Positions 1 to 5,830 of a stretch of 6,552 nucleotides of DNA are shown here, in pieces. The position numbers and the translations under genes are program-made. This DNA comes from Pseudomonadota bacterium (lineage in GTDB: Bacteria > Pseudomonadota > Gammaproteobacteria > SZUA-229), in the NCBI GenBank assembly GCA_015222965.1, contig JADFWF010000275.1:1-6552 (forward strand), read 5' to 3'. Each line of letters begins with the position of its first letter. Position 1 is the stretch's first letter. The notes beneath the pieces were generated by a model, which saw only the letters and a list, made by a program, of their open reading frames with translations, searched no databases and was not told the origin of the DNA.

Positions 1-675
1 CGCAAGGATCTTGAGTGGTTTCGTGAAAATGATTACAAATATGCAACGACCAGTGCGGTCGTGTTAGCGATGACAGCGGAACTTCTGCAGGAGATACTGG
101 AAAAAAACACCACGACAGATGATGATGAAGTGGCGGATATGTATATTTTTCGACCTCTTGGAATACTGCTGTTTCATAATGATGCAGTGGCTGATTTCGT
201 TATGGACTATCTGGACCCTGCTATCTGGCCGAGTCTACAGGTGTATGATCTATCTGAAGACCGGATAAACAATGCTGGTATATTTTATGTCTATCGCCCG
301 ACGTTTGAGTTTTATGACGCGCGGCTATTTATTTACACCGGTTTAAATAACATGCTGGGTCTGTCGCACCGGGTAAATGAAAAAGACAGTTTTTCCTGGG
401 GTGTGGGTATGTCAACCCAGAGGATTGATTTCGAACTGGATCGGCAGGTAGAACTTAAAACCAGTGCCGGTGTTTTTTATGATAGAAATAAAAGTTTGCT
501 TGCCTCGCTGGTTATTAATGATGCCGGCGGTAATCGGTTTCGCGTTAACTGGTACCCGACTAATAGATCGATACCGGGAAAGCTGGGTTATTTCGTAAGT
601 CAGCATGAGAATGAAAGCTGGTCGGCTGGTGTGGTGTATAAGATACAGTTAGGTATCGGCTTTACAGCTAACTGA
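1..675 (+). CDS. 3' part of a gene for an unrecognised, probably envelope beta-strand protein
   Basis: The reading frame is open from the first base of the window to the TGA at 673-675, so the gene begins upstream and only its last 224 residues are seen; the GTG at 61 is merely an internal codon. I do not recognise the family. The first ~65 visible residues look helical, with an acidic stretch (TTTDDDE). The remainder alternates polar and hydrophobic or aromatic residues in short runs separated by turns (for example FSWGVGMSTQRIDF, KLGYFVSQ, WSAGVVYKI), as in outer-membrane beta-barrels. A distant relation to DUF3943-like outer-membrane proteins is a guess. It does not end in the C-terminal aromatic residue common in barrels. 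Only 26 bp separate it from modA on the same strand, so the two may be cotranscribed. Being coding is well supported; the function is not. Confidence 0.7.
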   Translation, partial: RKDLEWFRENDYKYATTSAVVLAMTAELLQEILEKNTTTDDDEVADMYIFRPLGILLFHNDAVADFVMDYLDPAIWPSLQVYDLSEDRINNAGIFYVYRPTFEFYDARLFIYTGLNNMLGLSHRVNEKDSFSWGVGMSTQRIDFELDRQVELKTSAGVFYDRNKSLLASLVINDAGGNRFRVNWYPTNRSIPGKLGYFVSQHENESWSAGVVYKIQLGIGFTAN

Positions 676-701
676 TATTGTTAAGCATGTAGTTGAGATA
701 A

Positions 702-1466
702 ATGAAAAAAATAATTATTTATTTGTTGTGTTCGGGTATCTTCCATAGCTTCAACCTGTATGCCGGGGAAGTGAGTGTTGCTGTGGCCAGTAATTTTAAA
801 TATACGCTGGAGAAGCTGGCGGAAGATTTTGAAGTTAAAACTGGGCACGATTTACTTATAAGCAGTGCTTCCAGTGGTAAGCTGTTTGCCCAGATTATTC
901 ATGGTGCGCCTTACCATGTTTTTTTGTCGGCAGATGAAAGACGGGCTGATCTGCTGGTCGATGAGAGTAGAGCAAGACAAGAAAATGCTTATGTGTATGC
1001 CCTGGGTAAATTGGTTTTTCTTTCAAATATAAAACCGACGCATGACTGCATAGATGTATTGCGCTCAAGCCAGTTAAAGCATCTGGCGATAGCCAACCCG
1101 AAAATTGCACCTTACGGCGCAGCAGCTAAACAGGTGCTGAGCAAGCTTGGGCTCTGGCAGCAACTAAAGCCGAATATGGTGATAGCTGAAAATATTGCAC
1201 AAGCCTCGCTGTTTGTTTTAACTAATAATGCGGAGGCGGGATTTGTGGCCCGGTCTATGCTTGATAGGAGTACTCGCCAGTCGATGGATGTGTCCGATGC
1301 CGGCTGTGTCTGGGATGTACCAATAGATATGTATCAACCGATAAAACAAAAGATGGTTGTATTGAATAGAGCGGATAAAAATCCGGCTGCACAGGAATTT
1401 TTTCGATACATGCAATCACCAGGAGCAAAGATTATTATTCAAGCGACAGGTTATGATGTATTGTAA
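702..1466 (+). CDS. modA: Molybdate ABC transporter, periplasmic substrate-binding protein ModA
   Basis: Binds molybdate (often also tungstate) in the periplasm and delivers it to ModBC. The 254-residue product starts with a signal peptide: KK at 2-3, a hydrophobic core, and a likely cleavage after LYA at 19-21. The mature protein then begins with the family pattern: VAVASNF at 26-32, SSASSGKLFAQI at 54-65 and GAPYHVFLSADE at 68-79. Later come PYGAAA at 137-142, ENIAQA at 163-168 and AEAGFVA. The likely oxyanion ligands are S30, N31, S57 or S58, Y138 and the backbone near I165. This Ser-Asn plus Tyr set resembles the Azotobacter ModA2 type more than E. coli ModA. The length is normal for the family. 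The ATG at 702 has only a weak ribosome site (TTGAGA) but is the start that yields a proper signal peptide. modB follows after 40 bp. Family identity is secure; preference between molybdate and tungstate cannot be read from sequence. Confidence 0.95.
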   Translation: MKKIIIYLLCSGIFHSFNLYAGEVSVAVASNFKYTLEKLAEDFEVKTGHDLLISSASSGKLFAQIIHGAPYHVFLSADERRADLLVDESRARQENAYVYALGKLVFLSNIKPTHDCIDVLRSSQLKHLAIANPKIAPYGAAAKQVLSKLGLWQQLKPNMVIAENIAQASLFVLTNNAEAGFVARSMLDRSTRQSMDVSDAGCVWDVPIDMYQPIKQKMVVLNRADKNPAAQEFFRYMQSPGAKIIIQATGYDVL

Positions 1467-1506
1467 CGTTCTTTAATTAGCGCTGTGATTTTCACTTAAT
1501 AAAACA

Positions 1507-2178
1507 ATGTTTCCCGGATTTGAACCATTACTGTTGACCGTAAAACTTGCAGGTTTAACTACCTTGATACTGCTTGTTATCGGCACCCCGGTTGCATGGT
1601 GGCTGGCCAATACCAGGTGTAAGGCAAAACCTGTCATCGAGGCAGTTGTCGCGTTGCCAATCGTTTTGCCACCGACCGTTTTGGGCTTTTATCTTCTGCT
1701 TATTTTAAGCCCGCAGTCTGTATTCGGTAGCTGGTGGTTTGAGCTTACCGGACAGACGCTTACCTTCAGTTTTTCTGGTCTGGTCATCGCTTCAGTCATA
1801 TACAGTTTTCCTTTTGTCGTGCAGCCGATACATAATGCTTTTGAATCAGTTGGCAGAGACATGATGGAAGCTGCATACACCCTGGGTGCAAAACCGGTCG
1901 ATGCATTTTTTACTGTTGCCGTGCCTCTGGCCAAGCGTGGATTTATTACCGGCGCAGTTCTCGGTTTTGCGCATACGCTGGGTGAATTCGGTGTGGTGTT
2001 GATGGTCGGCGGCAACATCCCCGGCGAAACCCGGGTGGTTTCTATCGCGATCTATGATCATGTCGAATCACTGGAGTACAGCCAGGCGCATGTGCTGGCA
2101 GGTATATTACTGGTTTTTGCTTTTGCTGCGATGTTATTGATGTATGTGCTGAATCATCGCCTAAAGGTGAAATTGTGA
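1507..2178 (+). CDS. modB: Molybdate ABC transporter permease ModB
   Basis: Inner-membrane permease that forms the molybdate channel, presumably as a dimer coupled to two ModC subunits. The product has 223 residues, the usual size, with about five hydrophobic segments near residues 9-34, 44-68, 86-108, 145-168 and 194-215. The conserved cytoplasmic loop that docks on the ATPase is EAAYTLGAKP at 121-130. The ModB-typical FGVVLMVGGNIPGETR lies at 161-176, and the early LPIVLPPTVLGFYLL at 50-64 is also family-typical. An in-frame stop at 1486-1488 makes ATG 1507 the first available ATG. No Shine-Dalgarno sequence is visible in front of it (TTCACTTAATAAAACA), so initiation may be weak or coupled to modA, whose stop is 40 bp upstream. 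Its TGA stop overlaps the GTG start of modC. Identity is secure. Confidence 0.95.
   Translation: MFPGFEPLLLTVKLAGLTTLILLVIGTPVAWWLANTRCKAKPVIEAVVALPIVLPPTVLGFYLLLILSPQSVFGSWWFELTGQTLTFSFSGLVIASVIYSFPFVVQPIHNAFESVGRDMMEAAYTLGAKPVDAFFTVAVPLAKRGFITGAVLGFAHTLGEFGVVLMVGGNIPGETRVVSIAIYDHVESLEYSQAHVLAGILLVFAFAAMLLMYVLNHRLKVKL
2164..2178 (+). promoter_or_regulatory. modC ribosome binding site and GTGA start/stop overlap
   Basis: AAGGTGA at 2164-2170 is a good Shine-Dalgarno sequence four bases before GTG 2175-2177. The modB stop TGA (2176-2178) overlaps that start codon. This arrangement supports GTG as the modC start and suggests translational coupling of permease and ATPase. The next in-frame ATG (residue 16, at 2220) would remove the first beta strand of the nucleotide-binding domain. 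Confidence 0.8.
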
Positions 2179-3245
2179 GTTCCGATTGCCTTATCAAGCT
2201 GCAGCGCGATGATTTTTCTATGGACGTGAAATTCACCATTCCAGAAAAAGGTGTGTTGGGTATCTTTGGTGATTCTGGCTCGGGTAAAACAACGCTGCTG
2301 CGTTGTCTCGCCGGTCTTGAACAGGACGTGCAGGGCCATATCGAGGTCAATGGTGAGGTGTGGCTGGATAAGAATATAAATCTTTCCACGCAGCAGAGAA
2401 ATATTGCTTACGTTTTTCAGGAAGGTCGATTATTTCCACATATGACAGTCGAAAAAAATCTGCAATACGGTGCAAGCAGATGTTCTGCAAAAAGCAGTGG
2501 TGTTGACCGTGACCATTTGTTTGATCTGCTCAACATTACTCACCTGTTAAAAAGATACCCGCACCAGTTATCTGGAGGCGAGAAGCAACGTGTAGCCATC
2601 GGGCGAGCATTATTAAAAAAGCCGCAGATGTTATTGCTAGATGAACCACTGGCTTCATTGGATAAAAAACGAAAGCAGGAGATATTGCCATATCTCGAAA
2701 TATTGCATGACGAACTGCGTGTGCCGATGTTGTATGTGAGTCATGACTTTGATGAGATGTTGCGTTTTTGTGATTACATGTTAGTGATGGATCAGGGGCT
2801 CTCCAGGTTTAGCGGTGATTTACATGATGCGCTGGTCTCACCTGAGTCATCGCTAAGTACTGTTGAAAATGCTGCAGTCGTCCTTGAGGGCAGCGTTTCT
2901 AAGCAGGAAAAAGATTTTGATATATCTACCGTTCATACAGTGAATGGTAATCAGTTTCAGATTCCCGGCTTAATGCCGATCGGAAAGAAAGTGCGTTTGA
3001 TTGTTTTTGCCAGTGATGTAAGTGTGACAAATGTTAAAGCGACGGAAAGCAGTATATTAAATATTATCGAAGGTAGAGTGGCTGCTGTTTTAGACAAAAA
3101 GGATGGACGTGTATTAGTTCGAATAAACTGCAAGCAGGATATGTTGTTGTCACTAATATCGATTAAGTCTTTTCAACTGCTGCAGTTGGCAGTAGACAAA
3201 AAAATCTATATACAGGTTAAAGCTGTAGTAACGCGAGGCAACTGA
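2175..3245 (+). CDS. modC: Molybdate ABC transporter ATP-binding protein ModC
   Basis: Cytoplasmic ATPase that drives molybdate import through ModB. The 356-residue product has a full nucleotide-binding domain: Walker A GDSGSGKT at 32-39, Q-loop around Q82 (FQEGRLFPH, a ModC-like sequence), ABC signature LSGGEKQR at 132-139, Walker B MLLLDEP at 152-158 with catalytic E157, D-loop SLD at 161-163 and switch His190 (SHD). The C-terminal part contains a molybdate-type TOBE domain at about 292-353 (ILNIIEGRVAAVL, then VLVRI and IQVKAVV). In characterised ModC proteins this domain is linked to oxyanion binding or trans-inhibition. Related proteins usually end shortly after the QVKAVV strand. Here the last codons, TRGN plus stop, are encoded by a sequence matching the inverted purD tail, so the extreme C-terminus may have been acquired locally. 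The gene converges on purD. Confidence 0.95.
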   Translation: MSSDCLIKLQRDDFSMDVKFTIPEKGVLGIFGDSGSGKTTLLRCLAGLEQDVQGHIEVNGEVWLDKNINLSTQQRNIAYVFQEGRLFPHMTVEKNLQYGASRCSAKSSGVDRDHLFDLLNITHLLKRYPHQLSGGEKQRVAIGRALLKKPQMLLLDEPLASLDKKRKQEILPYLEILHDELRVPMLYVSHDFDEMLRFCDYMLVMDQGLSRFSGDLHDALVSPESSLSTVENAAVVLEGSVSKQEKDFDISTVHTVNGNQFQIPGLMPIGKKVRLIVFASDVSVTNVKATESSILNIIEGRVAAVLDKKDGRVLVRINCKQDMLLSLISIKSFQLLQLAVDKKIYIQVKAVVTRGN

Positions 3246-3376
3246 TGAAGGCAATGAATAATGAATAATGAATAATGAATAATGAATAATGAATAATGAA
3301 TTTTAAAATTATCAGCTAGTTAAATCACCAGTTTTTGCTTGTGCTTTTAACTATTCATTATTCATTGCCTCGCGTT
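3230..3376. repeat. Nested inverted repeats joining the convergent 3' ends of modC and purD
   Basis: Three inverted-repeat pairs are seen. AACGCGAGGCAA at 3230-3241 pairs with its exact complement at 3365-3376 (12 bp). An 18-bp arm at 3250-3267 (GGCAATGAATAATGAATA) pairs perfectly with 3352-3369. TAGTTAAA at 3317-3324 pairs with 3346-3353. The first two pairs share bases 3365-3369 of the right arm, so they are partly alternative folds. The heptamer array also offers several pairing registers. A perfect 12-bp AT palindrome (AATTTTAAAATT) lies at 3299-3310. No GC-rich stem with a U-run typical of an intrinsic terminator is seen on either strand, so whether this region ends transcription is open. 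Convergent transcripts running through it would be complementary. Confidence 0.85.
3254..3301 (+). repeat. Heptanucleotide tandem array (ATGAATA)n between modC and purD
   Basis: Six perfect copies of ATGAATA (3254-3295) are followed by a partial seventh, ATGAAT (3296-3301). The array starts nine bases after the modC stop codon. Two further copies, in inverted orientation, form the end of the purD coding sequence (3352-3365). Each unit contains ATG, and TAA and TGA stops occur within every 21-bp cycle, so the array cannot encode a long peptide. Length change by replication slippage is expected from its form. Confidence 0.95.
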
Positions 3377-4646
3377 TGATTGCACGATGCCCAATGTCTG
3401 TTCTGAAATAAACGTTGTTCCAGGATATTTTATTCACCACCTGATAAGCGAGGTTTTGTGCTTCAGTAACAGAATTTCCCAACGCAACGGCACACAGGAC
3501 ACGGCCACCATTGGTAACGATCTTGCCATCTTTTTGAGTAGTACCCGCATGGAAAACTTTAGTTGATTCGGTTTCGGTATTTTCTAAGCCGCTGATCACA
3601 TCACCTTTGTCATAGCTTTCAGGGTAACCGCCGGCAGCGAGTACGATGCCGATCGAGGTGCGCTCATCCCACTGGGTTTCTGCGCTGTCTAGTTTGCCAT
3701 CGATGGCGTCAAGGCAATGTTGTACTAGATCAGATTTTAAGCGCATCATGATGGGTTGTGTTTCCGGGTCGCCGAAGCGTACGTTGTATTCCAGAACTTT
3801 GGGGATGCCTTCTTTGTTGATCATAACGCCAGCGTATAAAAATCCGCTGAAGCTGTTGCCTTCATCAGACATACCTTTAACGGTGGGTTCGATGACCATC
3901 TGCATGATGCGGTCGTGCATCTCAGCGGTTACGACCGGTGCTGGCGAGTAGGCACCCATGCCGCCAGTGTTGGGGCCGGTATCGCCATTATCGCGGGCTT
4001 TGTGATCCTGAGAGCTAGCCATTGGCAGGATGTTTTTGCCGTCCACCATACAGATGAAGCTGGCTTCTTCGCCATAGAGAAATTCTTCGATGACGACGCG
4101 GGCACCGGCGTCGCCAAATTTGTTTCCCGCCAGCATGTCTTTGACCGCGGCGGCGGCTTCTTCATTGGTCTGTGCCAGGATGACGCCTTTACCTGCCGCC
4201 AGGCCATCGGCCTTGATGACGATGGGTGCGCCTTTCTCTTCTATGTAGGCAATAGCAGGTTCGATCTCGGTGAAGTTGCCATAGAATGCGGTTGGTATGT
4301 TATGGCGTTCGAGAAAATCCTTGGTGAAAGCTTTTGAGCCTTCCAGCTGTGCCGCTGCTTTTGTCGGGCCGAATATCTGTAGACCGTTTTCGGTGAATAC
4401 GTCTACGATGCCATCGACTAGAGCCGCTTCGGGTCCGACGATGGTCAGGTCGATCTGATTGTCTTTGGCAAAGGCCAGTAGAGCAGGGATGTCTTCTGCA
4501 CCGATGGCGACATTTTCGATATTTTTCTCTAACGCAGTTCCAGCATTACCCGGTGCGACAAATACTTGTTCGGCTAAAGTAGATTGAGCTGCTTTCCAGG
4601 CGAGGGCGTGTTCTCGGCCGCCACTGCCGATGATCAGGATTTTCAT
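3351..4646 (-). CDS. purD: Phosphoribosylamine-glycine ligase (GAR synthetase) PurD
   Basis: Catalyses the ATP-dependent joining of 5-phosphoribosylamine and glycine to glycinamide ribonucleotide, the second step of purine synthesis, in the cytoplasm. The 431-residue product has the complete family layout: N-domain with GSGGREHALAWKAA at 7-20 and APGNAGT at 31-37; LTIVGPEA at 67-74; IFGPTKAAAQLEGSKAFTKD at 91-110; ATP-grasp core PIVIKADGLAAGKGVI at 141-156; VVIEEFLYGEEASF at 184-197; SSQDHKARDNGDTGPNTGG at 211-229; metal-binding EYNVRFGDPETQP at 286-298; and C-domain LAAGGYPESYDKGDV at 336-350. It is close to the E. coli enzyme over its whole length. The tail IGHRAIKRE is typical, but the final AMNNE lies in the heptamer-related inverted repeat. 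The start ATG (4644-4646 on the plus strand) has no clear Shine-Dalgarno sequence. purH, its frequent neighbour, is not next to it here. Confidence 0.97.
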   Translation of the reverse strand: MKILIIGSGGREHALAWKAAQSTLAEQVFVAPGNAGTALEKNIENVAIGAEDIPALLAFAKDNQIDLTIVGPEAALVDGIVDVFTENGLQIFGPTKAAAQLEGSKAFTKDFLERHNIPTAFYGNFTEIEPAIAYIEEKGAPIVIKADGLAAGKGVILAQTNEEAAAAVKDMLAGNKFGDAGARVVIEEFLYGEEASFICMVDGKNILPMASSQDHKARDNGDTGPNTGGMGAYSPAPVVTAEMHDRIMQMVIEPTVKGMSDEGNSFSGFLYAGVMINKEGIPKVLEYNVRFGDPETQPIMMRLKSDLVQHCLDAIDGKLDSAETQWDERTSIGIVLAAGGYPESYDKGDVISGLENTETESTKVFHAGTTQKDGKIVTNGGRVLCAVALGNSVTEAQNLAYQVVNKISWNNVYFRTDIGHRAIKREAMNNE

Positions 4647-4695
4647 GATGGTTGATCTATTATGGTTTTGAGGGTGGATTACTTTAAAGCGCGGT

Positions 4696-4725
4696 ATTTT
4701 ACACCACTATCCGATGTCTCGTCAT
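4696..4725 (-). promoter_or_regulatory. Candidate sigma70-type promoter of purD
   Basis: On the minus strand ATGACG (4725-4720; four of six matches to TTGACA) is followed by an 18-bp spacer and TAAAAT (4701-4696; five of six matches to TATAAT). This would start transcription roughly 40 bp before the purD ATG. The -35 hexamer lies inside the terminal inverted repeat of the adjacent 77-bp repeat element. A weaker alternative, TTTAAA plus CATAAT closer to the gene, would leave almost no leader. No PurR-like operator was recognised. This is prediction from motif match only. Confidence 0.4.
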
Positions 4726-4796
4726 TGCAACGTACGAAGCAATCTTTCACATTTTCTATCAAGTACGCAGCTATCTGAATGAGTCTCGCAATGACG
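4720..4796. repeat. 77-bp intergenic repeat with CGTCATTGC terminal inverted repeats
   Basis: The element starts with CGTCATTGC (4720-4728) and ends with its exact complement GCAATGACG (4788-4796). Inside are two related segments, CGTACGAAGCAATCT (4730-4744) and AGTACGCAGCTATCT (4762-4776). The combination of CGTCATTGC with GAAGCAATCT matches a widespread class of bacterial intergenic repeats that I know from other genomes. It contains no coding frame. It occupies the middle of the 255-bp non-coding stretch (4647-4901) upstream of purD. A copy elsewhere in the genome would confirm its mobile or repetitive nature. Confidence 0.6.
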
Positions 4797-4827
4797 GTGT
4801 TTAATTGTGTTGTTTGATTGGTCTAAA

Positions 4828-4862
4828 TGGTCGCGGAATGAAAAGAATCCGCTCCTACAAAA
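4828..4862 (-). repeat. REP-like hairpin (TGTAGGAGCGG type)
   Basis: On the minus strand the stretch reads TTGTAGGAGCGGATTC, then a short loop, then ATTCCGCGACC. The stem GCGGA/TCCGC (4833-4837 with 4848-4852) closes a short A/T-containing loop. The TGTAGGAGCGG...CCGCGA pattern resembles the extragenic palindromes common in Pseudomonas and other gammaproteobacteria. It lies downstream of the zinc-ribbon gene and upstream of purD. It lacks a U-run, so it is not a standard terminator. Confidence 0.55.
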
Positions 4863-4901
4863 GACGCCATCTCCCCGTACGCGACCTCTTATGCTCAGGT
4901 T

Positions 4902-5465
4902 TTACCTGCAGCTATAGAAATACGTCCATTCAACACCTGTGATATCTGCCAGTTTATCCAGCAGTATCTGCTGAGGTATGGCTTCTTTGGGAAAGATATC
5001 CGTAATCTCGATAAATAGCTGTGCATAACCCGCCATCTTTCGCCAGTTAAAACTCTCTATGTTTGATGTCGTTTCACATTGATCACATTTAATTGAGGTG
5101 GCGGATCTGGCGTCTTGCCAGTTTTTGACCGGCTTCTTGCAGTTAGGGCAGTGCGGTGCTCTCGCCTGTTTCTGACTGTGAATTAATTTTGCCGGTCTGT
5201 AGTGATGAATTTTTATAAAACAAAAGTTGCTGCTGTTTTCAGATGCTTCAAATTGAATGCTCGGCGCGCAGCCCATGTAGGCGATGTAATCCAGAAATTT
5301 GTCACCGGCAAAATAGCCGTGGTCAGCCTGTTTATTTATGGCTTGTGAGATAAAGTTAAATTTCTGCAGTTCGGTGATTAGCGGCGTGATCTCTTTTAGG
5401 CTGAAATGGTGTGCGGGGTGTAAGTAAAGAGAGCACTGGTCGAAAGACTGGGGCATTAAGTTCAA
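4902..5465 (-). CDS. Uncharacterised protein with a predicted zinc ribbon
   Basis: I do not recognise a named family. The product has 187 residues from a TTG start (complement of 5463-5465), or 184 from the ATG at 5456. TTG has AGAGG five bases upstream, while the ATG lies 14 bases from the same motif, so the start is undecided. Two cysteine pairs, CPNC at 106-109 and CDQC at 127-130, are spaced like a zinc ribbon. Before them is a 105-residue domain with the distinctive stretch FLDYIAYMGCAPSIQFE at 57-73. After them comes a segment rich in aromatic and acidic residues ending in WTYFYSCR. There is no signal peptide or membrane segment, so it is probably cytoplasmic. Metal binding is inferred from the cysteines only. 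It runs in the same direction as ccoS and purD, but repeats on both sides make a shared operon uncertain. Confidence 0.75.
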   Translation of the reverse strand: MNLMPQSFDQCSLYLHPAHHFSLKEITPLITELQKFNFISQAINKQADHGYFAGDKFLDYIAYMGCAPSIQFEASENSSNFCFIKIHHYRPAKLIHSQKQARAPHCPNCKKPVKNWQDARSATSIKCDQCETTSNIESFNWRKMAGYAQLFIEITDIFPKEAIPQQILLDKLADITGVEWTYFYSCR

Positions 5466-5625
5466 GGGAGCCTCTGATTAAGTCGTGAATTTGCATCTTG
5501 CTTTCAAAATGTTCGATCTCAGCGTTACAAATCTTCGCAATAGCCAGCTATTACGTGCAATTTGTGTCTTGATATCGAACATTTTGAAAACAATCTGCTT
5601 CATCCAGACTTAATCAGAGGTTCCC
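5466..5625. mobile_element. 160-bp MITE-like near-palindromic element
   Basis: The ends are 19-bp terminal inverted repeats with a single mismatch: 5466-5484 (GGGAGCCTCTGATTAAGTC) against the complement of 5607-5625 (GGGAACCTCTGATTAAGTC). Inside, 16 bases at 5502-5517 (TTTCAAAATGTTCGAT) pair exactly with 5574-5589, and AATAGC/GCTATT flank a two-base centre at 5545-5546. The two 79-base arms align without a gap over their first 52 positions, with 42 matches by hand count. There is no open frame. It looks like a non-autonomous derivative moved by a transposase elsewhere. I cannot name the IS family, and no clear target-site duplication flanks it. Its right end overlaps the ccoS coding end and its left end abuts the next gene's TTG start. 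As RNA it would fold into a long hairpin. Confidence 0.8.
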
Positions 5626-5804
5626 AGGTCTTTTTTGTCTTCTGTTGACGGGGCAGGCGGTTTCTCATCATCATCCATAAGGATACGGTGTGCCGGGCCT
5701 TCGAGATCGTCAAATTGATCTGATTTAACCGCCCAGAAAAATACAGCGATAATGATGATTACGATGATCAGTGCGACGGGGAGTAGTAGGTAAATTATGT
5801 CCAT
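5610..5804 (-). CDS. ccoS: cbb3-type cytochrome oxidase assembly protein CcoS
   Basis: Small membrane protein needed for maturation of cbb3 cytochrome c oxidase; in Rhodobacter it is linked to cofactor insertion into the catalytic subunit. The 64-residue product has one transmembrane helix at about 3-24, followed by the family signature FWAVKSDQFDDLEGPAHRIL at 23-42 and then DDD. I chose the ATG at 5804 because MDIIYLLLP is the usual N-terminus. The longer frame up to 5864 adds residues encoded partly by a REP-like repeat. No Shine-Dalgarno sequence is visible. The final codons GTSD and the TAA stop are formed by the terminal inverted repeat of the MITE, so the native C-terminus was probably different. 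The tail lies beyond the conserved region, so function is likely kept. It is downstream of ccoI, the standard neighbour. Confidence 0.92.
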   Translation of the reverse strand: MDIIYLLLPVALIIVIIIIAVFFWAVKSDQFDDLEGPAHRILMDDDEKPPAPSTEDKKDLGTSD

Positions 5805-5830
5805 AGATAAATCAATTGTAAAAACGAATT

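Noticed and set aside
1689..2389. Minus-strand frames opposite modB and modC
   Set aside because: Both plus-strand genes are clearly identified throughout this stretch; the reverse frames have no recognisable features.
3254..3301. Heptamer array as CRISPR or origin iterons
   Set aside because: The units are contiguous seven-base repeats without spacers. No DnaA boxes or replication gene is nearby, and the repeat matches the purD tail.
3299..3353. AT-rich palindromes as a bidirectional intrinsic terminator for modC and purD
   Set aside because: The stems are AT-rich with a 21-base loop, and no GC-rich stem plus U-tract is seen in either direction.
3646..4337. Two long plus-strand frames (3646-3951 and 3915-4337) opposite purD
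   Set aside because: They lie wholly inside the highly conserved purD gene on the other strand and show no family motifs; they are shadows of its codon structure.
4896..4908. CAGGT-TTT-ACCTG hairpin over the stop of the zinc-ribbon gene as a terminator
   Set aside because: The stem is only five base pairs and no T-run follows on the minus strand.
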